IMG/VR virus record: IMGVR_UViG_3300046007_004891
Span: 1 to 30,804 of that record
Source: a virus
Strand: one strand, 5' to 3'
Length of the DNA: 30,804 nucleotides
In this document: positions 24,501 through 30,804 of the stretch, piece by piece
Layout: each line of letters starts with the position of its first letter
How positions within the stretch are numbered: position 1 is the stretch's first letter
The notes under the pieces: generated by a model
Database searches by the model: none
What the model was told of the DNA's origin: nothing
Seen by the model: the letters and a program-made list of their open reading frames with translations, nothing else
Made by a program: the position numbers and the translations under genes

Positions 24501-25599
24501 TTAGTCCTTGTAAACCACCATGGGCACCTTTTCCTTTAAATAAATAAGGTAAATTATGATAAAGTCTTTTATAAGTATCTAATACTAATTCTTTTTTAGG
24601 AATATTATTTAAGAAACTACTCGATGGTGAATAATTTCCATCATAACAAGGACCTAAATCTGTTACTGTTATACCTGCGGTTAAAGGAGAATAACTTCCC
24701 GATATAGCACAGGCTTGTACACTTGCAAATAAACCAGAAATATTTGCGCTTCCTAAAGTATTATTACAATTAATCCAAGTTTGAGTTAAAGGAGAACTAG
24801 TAATATTAGTAAATTCGTAAGTACGACAATTTGGAGCAAATTCAACACTACCACTATACCCACCAACATTATAATCCAATACACTTTGGTCACCCTGAGA
24901 ATTATATAATTTCATCCCAAATGATCTCAACCAATCATATACTAAATCTTGAGATATACCTTCGTTTAAATTATTATTATTATCCCATACATCAGTTACT
25001 TTATCGATGTAAACCCAAATGTTATCGAAATATTGGCCTATCATATTAACAAAAACAATATAAGGTAAATAATTACCTGGGTCATCTAGGATATAGGAAG
25101 GTATAGTATTAATTAATATGTCTTTATTTTCTATATCATAATTACTTGCTACTTCAATGGCATCTTGATACCAATTTGTAACAGTAACAGATGATGATGG
25201 ATATAAAATATATGGTTGAACAAGATTTGATTTAGGATAAGGAGCTATATTATATGTTAAATATGAACCCGTATCTAAAGTATATTGTATAATAGAAGAG
25301 GTTAATGAACTAGAATTAAAATATAAATAAGATTCAAACCCATCAAAATTCGCAATAGTTGTGTTTAAACTAGAACTTGCTTTATTTATTTGGTTTATTA
25401 AAGAAGCATTACTTGATGTTAAAGGAGAAAAAGTAGTAATTTCATATTGATACCCTTCAATCTCCCCAATCTTATACATAAAATTATTTATTCTACTTAC
25501 AGCTGAGCTATAATGAATAAAATCGTTTAATAAACTATAATCTATATTTATGTTTATTTCTTGATTGGTAAGTGAGTTTAAAGTTGCGTATATTGACAT
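21526..25599 (-). CDS. 1357-residue tail/baseplate structural protein
   Basis: No catalytic motif and no single family recognised. Composition is strongly Tyr/Asn/Ser/Thr, as in tail proteins. Around residues 340-385 is a compact conserved segment, YKRLYHNLPYLFKGKGAHGG and then LITLFGITGSILPIKEYGG. The NLPYL.K.KG....L..L...FGI....L.I.EYGG pattern is one I associate with large baseplate/tail proteins of myoviruses. The C-terminal third is beta-rich with many Gly/Ser turns. The largest gene here, between two fibre genes, it likely forms a central or peripheral baseplate or long tail component to which fibres attach. Confidence 0.75.
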   Translation of the reverse strand: MSIYATLNSLTNQEININIDYSLLNDFIHYSSAVSRINNFMYKIGEIEGYQYEITTFSPLTSSNASLINQINKASSSLNTTIANFDGFESYLYFNSSSLTSSIIQYTLDTGSYLTYNIAPYPKSNLVQPYILYPSSSVTVTNWYQDAIEVASNYDIENKDILINTIPSYILDDPGNYLPYIVFVNMIGQYFDNIWVYIDKVTDVWDNNNNLNEGISQDLVYDWLRSFGMKLYNSQGDQSVLDYNVGGYSGSVEFAPNCRTYEFTNITSSPLTQTWINCNNTLGSANISGLFASVQACAISGSYSPLTAGITVTDLGPCYDGNYSPSSSFLNNIPKKELVLDTYKRLYHNLPYLFKGKGAHGGLQGLITLFGITGSILPIKEYGGTNDYQDLKGYSLNKISLGSNNLTGSILSPIKRFETTTTSSRAVKSQDLHFIDVSFSPQTQIDSEVSASITAVNPNWVIDDYIAYPEALYLDTYPSLSFQRDYWFGQTFTHPNEGFDYAGFIRLIQFFDNSLFKMVKDFTPARGNTWTGVSIKSPVLERPKVPEAKPIFTAYPDLEGEVTGAALIPVYDPYYFYLAGDKEPYYNGNITGSFIDTYAQFEELNRNPYLVNNTVGYIPPGFVNGNTDFILDTTAPAYENFFINSDFNALQNNEFVSLTSKYRKKLIPILSTDSLGRAFTSYSITGAVQLQDSYLSDTSYVNSRYNGVQLYSTIYNTWTEGDRSYGLTPVINYNTKKLGLFTEVVDSVLPYKSNVTLKYLVDEDGKLTELNQRNRNWCEVQNTFETGETLNVSLFNTQQYSNQYATNGNRVIHESGYAYYPVLYFFGASAPTASQFIPFYNPTGQLGVLGTNFFNNHPSGGNFIPAANYTSASNGGSYEVWNMFNITGSPGAQPISLFSQVNFPTSYFGDSFFTGSGPGVVDDNGLRVTSSYYIVPSTGVYDFSHDFEVTVTGDVGAIFTGSMEIWLSSSINQTFSKQISTELSVKIEPGVWNGLLGNQNWLASSQNSYIVDTGEFVTIFNQYVINEYGGISATCGQSPDSTFLVNPSDTIYRKYNAYFDRDYQAVLWGTFWIADDLNPLQNDNWRTCKKYKDLSLCSGNPTSTLRFTNNWLLDTNQSATFGVGDIVSFRFLCQTTSSGANKIESASLSSFIESTAYTPFWVFSGTSYSPGVLKVTPTNNAQVATASICTDQPNNSFVLGQNLSNFYSPDYFFNPLATNYSASYATLYQEYGYIAYPFQLESYDKILIQIEGANGFLFEYNIDQVAIDGNGNLNILIKEDINGYFRDKTCNTFYKIVFLKRVPDETSIFINLIKPPGKTSYGFIIPENISLDVMNNIDNITKNVKLQLLDAGSNVIV

Positions 25600-25639
25600 A
25601 TTTTATTTTATTTTCAAATGAACAATTTCCTAATTAATA

Positions 25640-27316
25640 TTAAAGACATACACCAACACTACCATTTATTGTACCTACTGGAGTAATCCTTTGATTTGTT
25701 GTCAATGTATTGGTTAAGTCATCACAAAAAAGAGCATAATAATCACCATCACCAGTAAAAGTTATTGTACCTGCTGGATTTGTATAAATTTCTGAGGTAG
25801 TTGTTGCAGTAGTATTTCCTCCATCAATAGTAGTATTAGTGACATAAACTGTGTTTGAAATAGGAAGACTACAGGCATTAGACTCATCTGAAAGATTTGA
25901 TATTAAAAATTCTTTCAACAATATTGCTGGTGGTTCAGAAGAAGACGGTGTTATACTAGGAGTAACACTTACTGTTATTGTAGGTGTTATACTAGGAGTA
26001 GACGAAATCGATATTGATGGTGTTACACTTGGTGTTGCACTAATTGAAATTGTAGGCGTTATACTAGGAGTAGACGAAATCGATATTGATGGTGTTACAC
26101 TTGGTGTTGCACTAATTGAAATTGTAGGCGTTATACTAGGAGTAGACGAAATCGATATTGATGGTGTTACACTTGGTGTTGCACTAATTGAAATTGTAGG
26201 CGTTACACTAGGAGTAGCACTGATTGTTATTGACGGTGTTACACTTGGAGTAGACGAAATCGATATTGACGGTGTTATACTAGGAGTAGACGAAATCGAT
26301 ATTGACGGTGTTATACTAGGAGTAGCACTTACTGAATTTCCTGGTGATGCACTAGGAGTAACACTTACTGAAATTGTTGGTGTTACACTAGGAGTAATAG
26401 TTACACTAGGAGTAACACTGACTGTTATAGATGGTGTTACACTAGGGGTAACAGTTACACTAGGAGTAATAGTTACACTAGGAGTAACACTTATTGATGG
26501 TGTTACTGGATAAGAAGGACCAGCAGATGGGTTAATTAATTGATTTAAATTGCTATATTGGGTAGGTACTACATCTTTAAATTCTAAATCAATATTAAAA
26601 TTAGGTCCTTTTAAATAAGGTTGAGGTAAAGGAGTAATTACTTTACTTAAACTAAGGTCATAGATATAAGGATTAACTATCTCTTCTACAATCCAAAATT
26701 TATCTTTTAATGTAATATTAGATGGAAGTGCTTCGTATAATTTAAATAATAAACTTGCTTCTCCTAAAGCATTTACTTCACTTAATACATTAACTGCTAC
26801 TACTTGGTTATTATTACCAAAATTAAGTATAACGTAATAATAATAAGGAACAGCCAATTGCTTATCAGCAAAATTACTAGCAACATCAATTAAAGCAATA
26901 TCATCTAACTCAGTAGAGCCTACTCTTAATTCAGTTCGGTCTGATGATATTTGGGATATAAAGAGTTGGGAACTAAAAGGCTCTCCTGATACTTTTCTAA
27001 AGAAATTATATCTAGAGGTAACTTCACCGGATTCATATCCTAAATTTTCAATATCCTGGATTGGGTCTATTTCTAGTGTAGGGAGATAACTTTGGGAATA
27101 ACCGTAATTTGAAGGTAATTTATATGAATTATAGTTATAATTTGAATTTAATACATTTCCTCCTAGATCAAATACAAAGTATTCAACATAGTCTTCTGGT
27201 TTCCCGAAGGTTTCTTGTTGTACAATAGGAAGAAGTAGTTGTTCATCCTGTAAATCATAACGATTTACTCGGCTTGTATCTAAAACTTGTCCTATTATTT
27301 TTATATTATCTGCCAT
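25640..27316 (-). CDS. 558-residue baseplate-proximal fibre protein with long spring linker
   Basis: Residues 1 to ~268 are a globular domain (MADNIKIIGQVLDTSRVNRY; FGKPEDYVEYFVFDLGGNVL) probably anchoring the protein to the baseplate. Residues ~268-460 are an extended Ser/Thr/Pro/Ile/Val linker of 12- and 24-residue units (ITPSISISSTPS; ITPTISISATPS). The last ~95 residues are a C-terminal domain that starts SNACSLPISNTVYVTN and ends NGSVGVC, a ~85-residue Cys-framed fold shared in outline with the other fibre proteins. Likely a host- or surface-binding fibre. It lies between a small coiled-coil gene and the 1357-residue tail gene. Confidence 0.8.
   Translation of the reverse strand: MADNIKIIGQVLDTSRVNRYDLQDEQLLLPIVQQETFGKPEDYVEYFVFDLGGNVLNSNYNYNSYKLPSNYGYSQSYLPTLEIDPIQDIENLGYESGEVTSRYNFFRKVSGEPFSSQLFISQISSDRTELRVGSTELDDIALIDVASNFADKQLAVPYYYYVILNFGNNNQVVAVNVLSEVNALGEASLLFKLYEALPSNITLKDKFWIVEEIVNPYIYDLSLSKVITPLPQPYLKGPNFNIDLEFKDVVPTQYSNLNQLINPSAGPSYPVTPSISVTPSVTITPSVTVTPSVTPSITVSVTPSVTITPSVTPTISVSVTPSASPGNSVSATPSITPSISISSTPSITPSISISSTPSVTPSITISATPSVTPTISISATPSVTPSISISSTPSITPTISISATPSVTPSISISSTPSITPTISISATPSVTPSISISSTPSITPTITVSVTPSITPSSSEPPAILLKEFLISNLSDESNACSLPISNTVYVTNTTIDGGNTTATTTSEIYTNPAGTITFTGDGDYYALFCDDLTNTLTTNQRITPVGTINGSVGVCL
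25938..26516 (-). repeat. Tandem 36/72-bp coding repeats of the 558-residue fibre gene
   Basis: Three essentially identical 72-bp units begin at 26001, 26073 and 26145 (each gacgaaatcgatattgatgg on plus). They are flanked by related 36-bp and shorter units through to 26516. The encoded unit is 24 residues, two 12-residue half units. The near-identity of the 72-bp units implies recent expansion and likely length variation. Confidence 0.9.
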
Positions 27317-27333
27317 TAACAGTTATTTGTTTA

Positions 27334-27684
27334 TTATATGTTTAAATTATTTTGAGCTAATGTTGTAACAGTGTTTACTTCAGCTTCTAATAATTGTTGT
27401 CTTAAATCTGTTATTTCCTGTAGCAAAGCCTGTACTTCAGCTTCATCGGCTAATTGCACATTTAAATACTCAGCTTCTCTTAATAAAATTGCTCTATGCG
27501 AATTTATATCACCTTCATTAGGTATAATAGGAAATAATTCATCATATAATTCAAAAAAGGCATCTACTGTTGTCTCAGGAATAACAATTGGAGGAGAATT
27601 TAATTCACTAAATTGTGTATTAATCACTCTAGTAAATGTCCCCTTATTGTAAATTAAATTCTGAACCGGAATTATTTCAGCCAT
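27334..27684 (-). CDS. 116-residue baseplate-region protein with C-terminal coiled coil
   Basis: Not recognised as a family. The N-terminal ~35 residues (MAEIIPVQNLIYNKGTFTRV) look beta-like. The middle is acidic (FFELYDELFPIIPNEGDI), and residues ~80-108 form a heptad-like helix (EVQALLQEITDLRQQLLEAE) likely to multimerise. The ATG overlaps the stop of the DNRLRE-like gene as TAATG, and the fibre gene follows after 17 nt. A small trimerising adaptor that connects fibre and baseplate would fit, but this is inference. Confidence 0.75.
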   Translation of the reverse strand: MAEIIPVQNLIYNKGTFTRVINTQFSELNSPPIVIPETTVDAFFELYDELFPIIPNEGDINSHRAILLREAEYLNVQLADEAEVQALLQEITDLRQQLLEAEVNTVTTLAQNNLNI

Positions 27685-28820
27685 TATTTATTTATTTTAA
27701 AAATATAATCGTTATTATATATAACAGATGAACCATTACTAAATGTAGATTTAATCAATATTTTATAATATCTTTCGGGTTGAAACCCAGCAGTGTATAA
27801 CGTAAAAAAGTTCCCTGCGGTATCACAACTTATTTTGGTATGTTCTTCACTAAAATTTACAACATATTCTTCTGTGTCTAAATCCTGTATAGCATAATAA
27901 GAAGATGAAGGTAAAGCACTATTTAGAGTAAATACCGATTGGGTTGTAAATTGACGAGGAGGATAAATAGGTCGTGCATTTACTCTGAATTGGCATACAT
28001 CATTTACATTATAAAACCCTACATTATTACCTAAAGTAACGGCTACATTTTGATCTCCTAATACAGATAATGATCCCGTATTATAAACACTATCATCCCA
28101 ACCAAATTCAAGTTGAGGAAGATATATAGTATGAGTGTCTTTAGAAAAAAATTTTAATGAATAAGAAGACGAAGCATTAAATTCATACAGGTCTTCAAAT
28201 TTTAATAGGAATCCATTATTCTCTAAAAAACCAGGAGTATTAAATGTCTCTACAATATCAGTAACATTTATATTAGTATCTTTAGTAGTGTTTATTATAA
28301 ACGATTGAGATCCAAAATATATATCCCACCAAACACCACCCCCAGGAGTATTAAAGTTAAAGGAAGCAGTAGTATCAGTAAAGAAACTAGAAGTAGGCCA
28401 CGCATTACTGTTATCTCTATTATACCAATTACAATCTTGAGTATAAGGAGGATCATATAAATATCTTCCTGTTCCTGCTTGCCATGATTGTGAAGTTGCG
28501 TAGCAATATAAAGTATAATTATCTGGTAGGTTATATGCTTCTGCTATGAATAATTTTAAAGAGGCACTATACATTCCCGTAGGAGTAGATGGAGGAACAG
28601 GACCAACAACAGGGATAGTATTTGTATTAAAAATTAAAGCAGAAACTTCTAACATCTTATCAGAAGGAAATTGAATTAATGTTCTAGATACTTGAGTATC
28701 ACTATTTAAAGTAGGAACAGTATTCTTTACTTCTAATATAGAATCCAATCCTGTATTAAGATCAGGAAATTCAGAATAGATAGTTGTGTCCTTTTCGGGA
28801 AATATTTTATAAACGGCCAT
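27684..28820 (-). CDS. DNRLRE-domain-like structural protein
   Basis: The order of motifs matches DNRLRE domains, beta-sandwich modules of secreted and phage surface proteins. MAVYKIFPEKDTTIYSEFPD and LNTGLDSILEVKN correspond to the start, SRTLIQFPSD to the 'R.ll.Fdls' strand, NVTDIVETFN with NNGFLLKFED to the 'vT..v..w..g..nnGf.l' region, and SLKFFSKDTHTIYLPQLEF to the terminal 'f.S.e....P.L.v' strand. This covers residues 1 to ~245. The last ~130 residues (PIYPPRQFTTQSVFTLNSAL) are a second beta domain. It follows gp6/J and precedes the coiled-coil and fibre genes, so it is probably a peripheral baseplate or fibre-attachment component. Confidence 0.75.
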   Translation of the reverse strand: MAVYKIFPEKDTTIYSEFPDLNTGLDSILEVKNTVPTLNSDTQVSRTLIQFPSDKMLEVSALIFNTNTIPVVGPVPPSTPTGMYSASLKLFIAEAYNLPDNYTLYCYATSQSWQAGTGRYLYDPPYTQDCNWYNRDNSNAWPTSSFFTDTTASFNFNTPGGGVWWDIYFGSQSFIINTTKDTNINVTDIVETFNTPGFLENNGFLLKFEDLYEFNASSSYSLKFFSKDTHTIYLPQLEFGWDDSVYNTGSLSVLGDQNVAVTLGNNVGFYNVNDVCQFRVNARPIYPPRQFTTQSVFTLNSALPSSSYYAIQDLDTEEYVVNFSEEHTKISCDTAGNFFTLYTAGFQPERYYKILIKSTFSNGSSVIYNNDYIFKINK

Positions 28821-28839
28821 TTATATTATTTATTTGCTA

Positions 28840-28867
28840 TAAATATAGAGTTATTAAAAAGTTACAA
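28840..28867 (-). promoter_or_regulatory. Promoter-like element before the DNRLRE-like gene
   Basis: Minus strand: TTG (28867-28865), 17 nt, TATATTTA (28847-28840, continuing TA), 19 nt to the ATG at 28820. The spacer is the shortest of the set. Confidence 0.4.
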
Positions 28868-30665
28868 CTCTACCTTGTATGTCTAAATCAGGGTATCTTA
28901 TTTCAAATGTAGCCGGATCTAAAGAAGGATATAAAACTCCACTTCTAAAAGCACCAGAAACATCATAACTATATGGAGAATAATTACCTCCGGATTTGTT
29001 CGTAAATTCAAGTTTTACTAATGATTGTACTCCTTTTATTTGTAATAATAGAGCATTAATATTTGATAGTATAATAGGTTGATTAATTTGCCATTTATCT
29101 ATATCAAAATAGTTAACTAATGCAGTTATACAATCTGTTAATATTTGATTATTACTCAACCCAGGAATAACTGTTATATCAAAGTTTAAACCTAAATTAA
29201 TATAATAGGCATCTTTAATAATAACCGCATCTGTAACCATTCTAAATGGTTCTAAATATTCTTTTAAGTTAGTTTTTAAATCCGTAGTTGCGTTAACTAA
29301 TTTTTTATTATCATCATAAGCCAACACATACATTGATAACGCTAAAGGATTATTATCAATTAAAGGATCATTACCAGTATTAACAGATAATGCAGAAGCT
29401 TGCTCAACATACACTTTAGATATAGTACCAAAATCAGAAGGCATACTTAAAGCACGATTCATATAATCATCTTTACTTACAGCTCTTAATTGTGCCGAAA
29501 ATGCATTTAGCGTGTTTAAACGTATTTCTTCTACTGTATCACCACTTCTACCACCTGTAGCAGGTATTGCGTTATTCACGAGTAAAGTCGCGAGAGACGC
29601 ATTGGTATATGTTGGGTTAAGAGCAGTTATACCAGCATTAGAAGCAACTATAGTAATATCATTTGCTGTCACGTTAGCACCAACTCCACCACCTGAAAGA
29701 TATTGAACTGTTAATGATATATTTGATGGCACCGTACCATATTGTTTAGTGTAAAATACAGCAGCTTGATTGTAGTTATTAATCAAATCAGAAGTATCAA
29801 CAGAAGGAACCATTCCTAATTGAATTGCATCTGGGGTAGGAATAAGTACATTATCTGGGTCGTTTACATACATACCTGAACCAAATTGTAATTCTATAAT
29901 ATCATCCGTTCTAATTCTTGATACATATCTATTAGGAGTTTCTAATAAACTTAGCAAATAAGGTACTTGGTTAAGTGAAGGACCAGTATTAGTAGTTCTA
30001 TTTATTATATTAGATTGAGCTAAATAAGGTACTTCATACCACTGACTAGCATCACTTCCTGTAACTTGAAGTACTTGAAGAAAGTTAGGATCATTTATTT
30101 CAACAGAATTAAATTTTACAGGAGCTCCAAATGAGAAAGTTGCAGTTTGTATAGTAGCAGAAATAGCTTTAACTGATTTTTTAAATAAGTAATTGTTACC
30201 ATCATACAAACTAATACTTACCGAACCCGTGTCAGTAAAATCAACCTTTTTAGTAGTTATAAAGTTGGTTTGAGAAGAATTAGATTGTAAAGGAGTATTC
30301 TCAGGAATAATTAATGCGTAATCTAAATTAGGAGCACCATTTAAAATAGGAACTCTTTGATAAAAATCAACTGTAGTAACAGAAGCATATGATGCCTTAG
30401 GACGATATCCTAAAGAATAAGCCATATTCAATAAGTTTTCCTTTTCTTTAGCCGTTAATACAAAATTTTCTTGTATTTGGGTATCTGTATAAAATGACAA
30501 AACATCCCCAACATATGAAGACATTTCAATAAACATAGTACCAGGTGATGCTTCTGAAAAGTCAGTATATGTGTTCGGAAAGTAATTTTTAGCAAACTCA
30601 ATAAGAGATGCTTTATATTGAAGAAAATTCTTATTTAGATAAGATATATTTTTGTTTTGAGCCAT
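28854..30665 (-). CDS. Baseplate wedge protein, T4 gp6 / P2 J-like
   Basis: Forms the inner ring of a contractile-tail baseplate and links wedges together. The N-terminus is diagnostic of phage gp6-type proteins: Y-F-P-N-T-Y-T-D-F, then SPGTMFIEMSSYVGDVLSFY (residues 40-59), TDTQIQENFVLTAKEKENL and LAYSLGYRPKAS-type segments. Further on, GGRSGDTVEEIRLNTLNAFS and LRAVSKDDYMNRAL form the conserved core of baseplate J-like proteins. The length (603) is close to T4 gp6 (660). Its ATG overlaps the stop of the gp25/W-like gene as TAATG, the same W-then-J gene order as in P2. Confidence 0.9.
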   Translation of the reverse strand: MAQNKNISYLNKNFLQYKASLIEFAKNYFPNTYTDFSEASPGTMFIEMSSYVGDVLSFYTDTQIQENFVLTAKEKENLLNMAYSLGYRPKASYASVTTVDFYQRVPILNGAPNLDYALIIPENTPLQSNSSQTNFITTKKVDFTDTGSVSISLYDGNNYLFKKSVKAISATIQTATFSFGAPVKFNSVEINDPNFLQVLQVTGSDASQWYEVPYLAQSNIINRTTNTGPSLNQVPYLLSLLETPNRYVSRIRTDDIIELQFGSGMYVNDPDNVLIPTPDAIQLGMVPSVDTSDLINNYNQAAVFYTKQYGTVPSNISLTVQYLSGGGVGANVTANDITIVASNAGITALNPTYTNASLATLLVNNAIPATGGRSGDTVEEIRLNTLNAFSAQLRAVSKDDYMNRALSMPSDFGTISKVYVEQASALSVNTGNDPLIDNNPLALSMYVLAYDDNKKLVNATTDLKTNLKEYLEPFRMVTDAVIIKDAYYINLGLNFDITVIPGLSNNQILTDCITALVNYFDIDKWQINQPIILSNINALLLQIKGVQSLVKLEFTNKSGGNYSPYSYDVSGAFRSGVLYPSLDPATFEIRYPDLDIQGRVVTF

Positions 30666-30804
30666 TATACTAGGTTAATTGTTATAATATCGGGTTGATT
30701 AGAAAGAAGTATTCTATAATTTATTGTTACTACTAAAGTATTATCATCGGCATATGGTACTATGTCAATAGAATCTATAGCAACTTCGGGCATATATTGT
30801 TCTC
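30665..30804 (-). CDS. gp25/W-like baseplate protein, C-terminal 45 residues
   Basis: The 5' part is beyond the window; 45 codons and the TAA (30667-30665) remain. The peptide contains YMPEVAIDSIDIVPYADDNT, then LVVTINYRILLSNQPDIITI and NLV. This is the typical C-terminus of the gp25/GPW family, a lysozyme-fold-like wedge protein of contractile tails and T6SS: an EP-type turn, then D-N-T-L-V-V-T-I-x-Y and N-Q-P-D-x-x-T-I-x-L. The TAATG overlap with the gp6/J-like gene supports it. Confidence 0.85.
   Translation of the reverse strand, partial: EQYMPEVAIDSIDIVPYADDNTLVVTINYRILLSNQPDIITINLV

Noticed and set aside
26001-26240. CRISPR-like direct repeats
   Set aside because: The units are contiguous 36/72-bp coding repeats in frame with no unique spacers, and no cas genes are near.
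25851-26513. Plus-strand 220-codon open frame through the fibre repeat
   Set aside because: It is the antisense of the Ser/Thr/Pro repeat (GVTLGV-type low complexity) and has no promoter or homology; the minus frame continues into real domains at both ends.
2760-28850. T4 late promoters (TATAAATA) on the plus strand
   Set aside because: The TATAAATA strings read on plus, opposite to every gene; the minus-strand reading ATATTTATA with an upstream TTG explains them better.

Overview
This AT-rich window (roughly 30% G+C by eye) is part of a tailed, contractile-tail (T4/P2-type baseplate) bacteriophage genome. Every supported gene lies on the minus strand, so transcription runs from high to low coordinates. 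Genes are packed with ATGA or TAATG overlaps or very short gaps. Leaders are A/T-rich with no Shine-Dalgarno sequences. Several starts are preceded by a TTG / ~20 nt / (T/A)ANNTTTA arrangement that closely fits the Bacteroidota housekeeping promoter (TTTG-N19-21-TAnnTTTG). Together these suggest a phage of a Bacteroidota host, probably an aquatic flavobacterium; the host is inferred, not shown.

Layout in transcription order. (1) 30804-25640: baseplate module: the C-terminus of a gp25/W-like wedge protein, a gp6/J-like wedge protein, a DNRLRE-like structural protein, a small coiled-coil protein and a fibre-like protein with a Ser/Thr/Pro spring. (2) 25599-16116: a 1357-residue tail protein, two medium structural proteins, two more spring-linker fibre proteins and a 115-residue protein sharing its C-terminus with the 340-residue one. 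(3) 16114-13378: a short-tagged small protein, a GIY-YIG nuclease, a DnaG-type primase and a PD-(D/E)XK nuclease. (4) 13338-9301: an HExxH metallopeptidase, a zinc-ribbon protein and a run of small proteins, several starting with the same short peptide, including a HAD phosphatase. (5) 9291-3602: a 1035-residue multidomain protein with an AT-hook and three proteins of unknown function. (6) 3546-192: a DEDDy exonuclease and an 850-residue repeat protein, closed by an intrinsic terminator. An FAD/NAD-binding oxidoreductase begins after it and leaves the window.

The most interesting pattern is a set of short N-terminal peptides on otherwise unrelated proteins. Family A (DFDLKRFLxENKLTRNS-like) is on the 355- and 850-residue proteins and again inside the latter. 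Family B (MIKLxDLLNEI-like) is on four small proteins including the HAD enzyme. Each contains a (L/I)-x-E site in the position of the T4 capsid-targeting peptide, which the gp21 prohead protease cuts after (L/I/F)-x-E. I propose that these label a cargo of proteins packaged in the head. Other points of note are two apparent promoter classes, one with a GC-rich 12-mer before the exonuclease and primase, and near-identical repeat DNA shared by fibre genes 8 kb apart.
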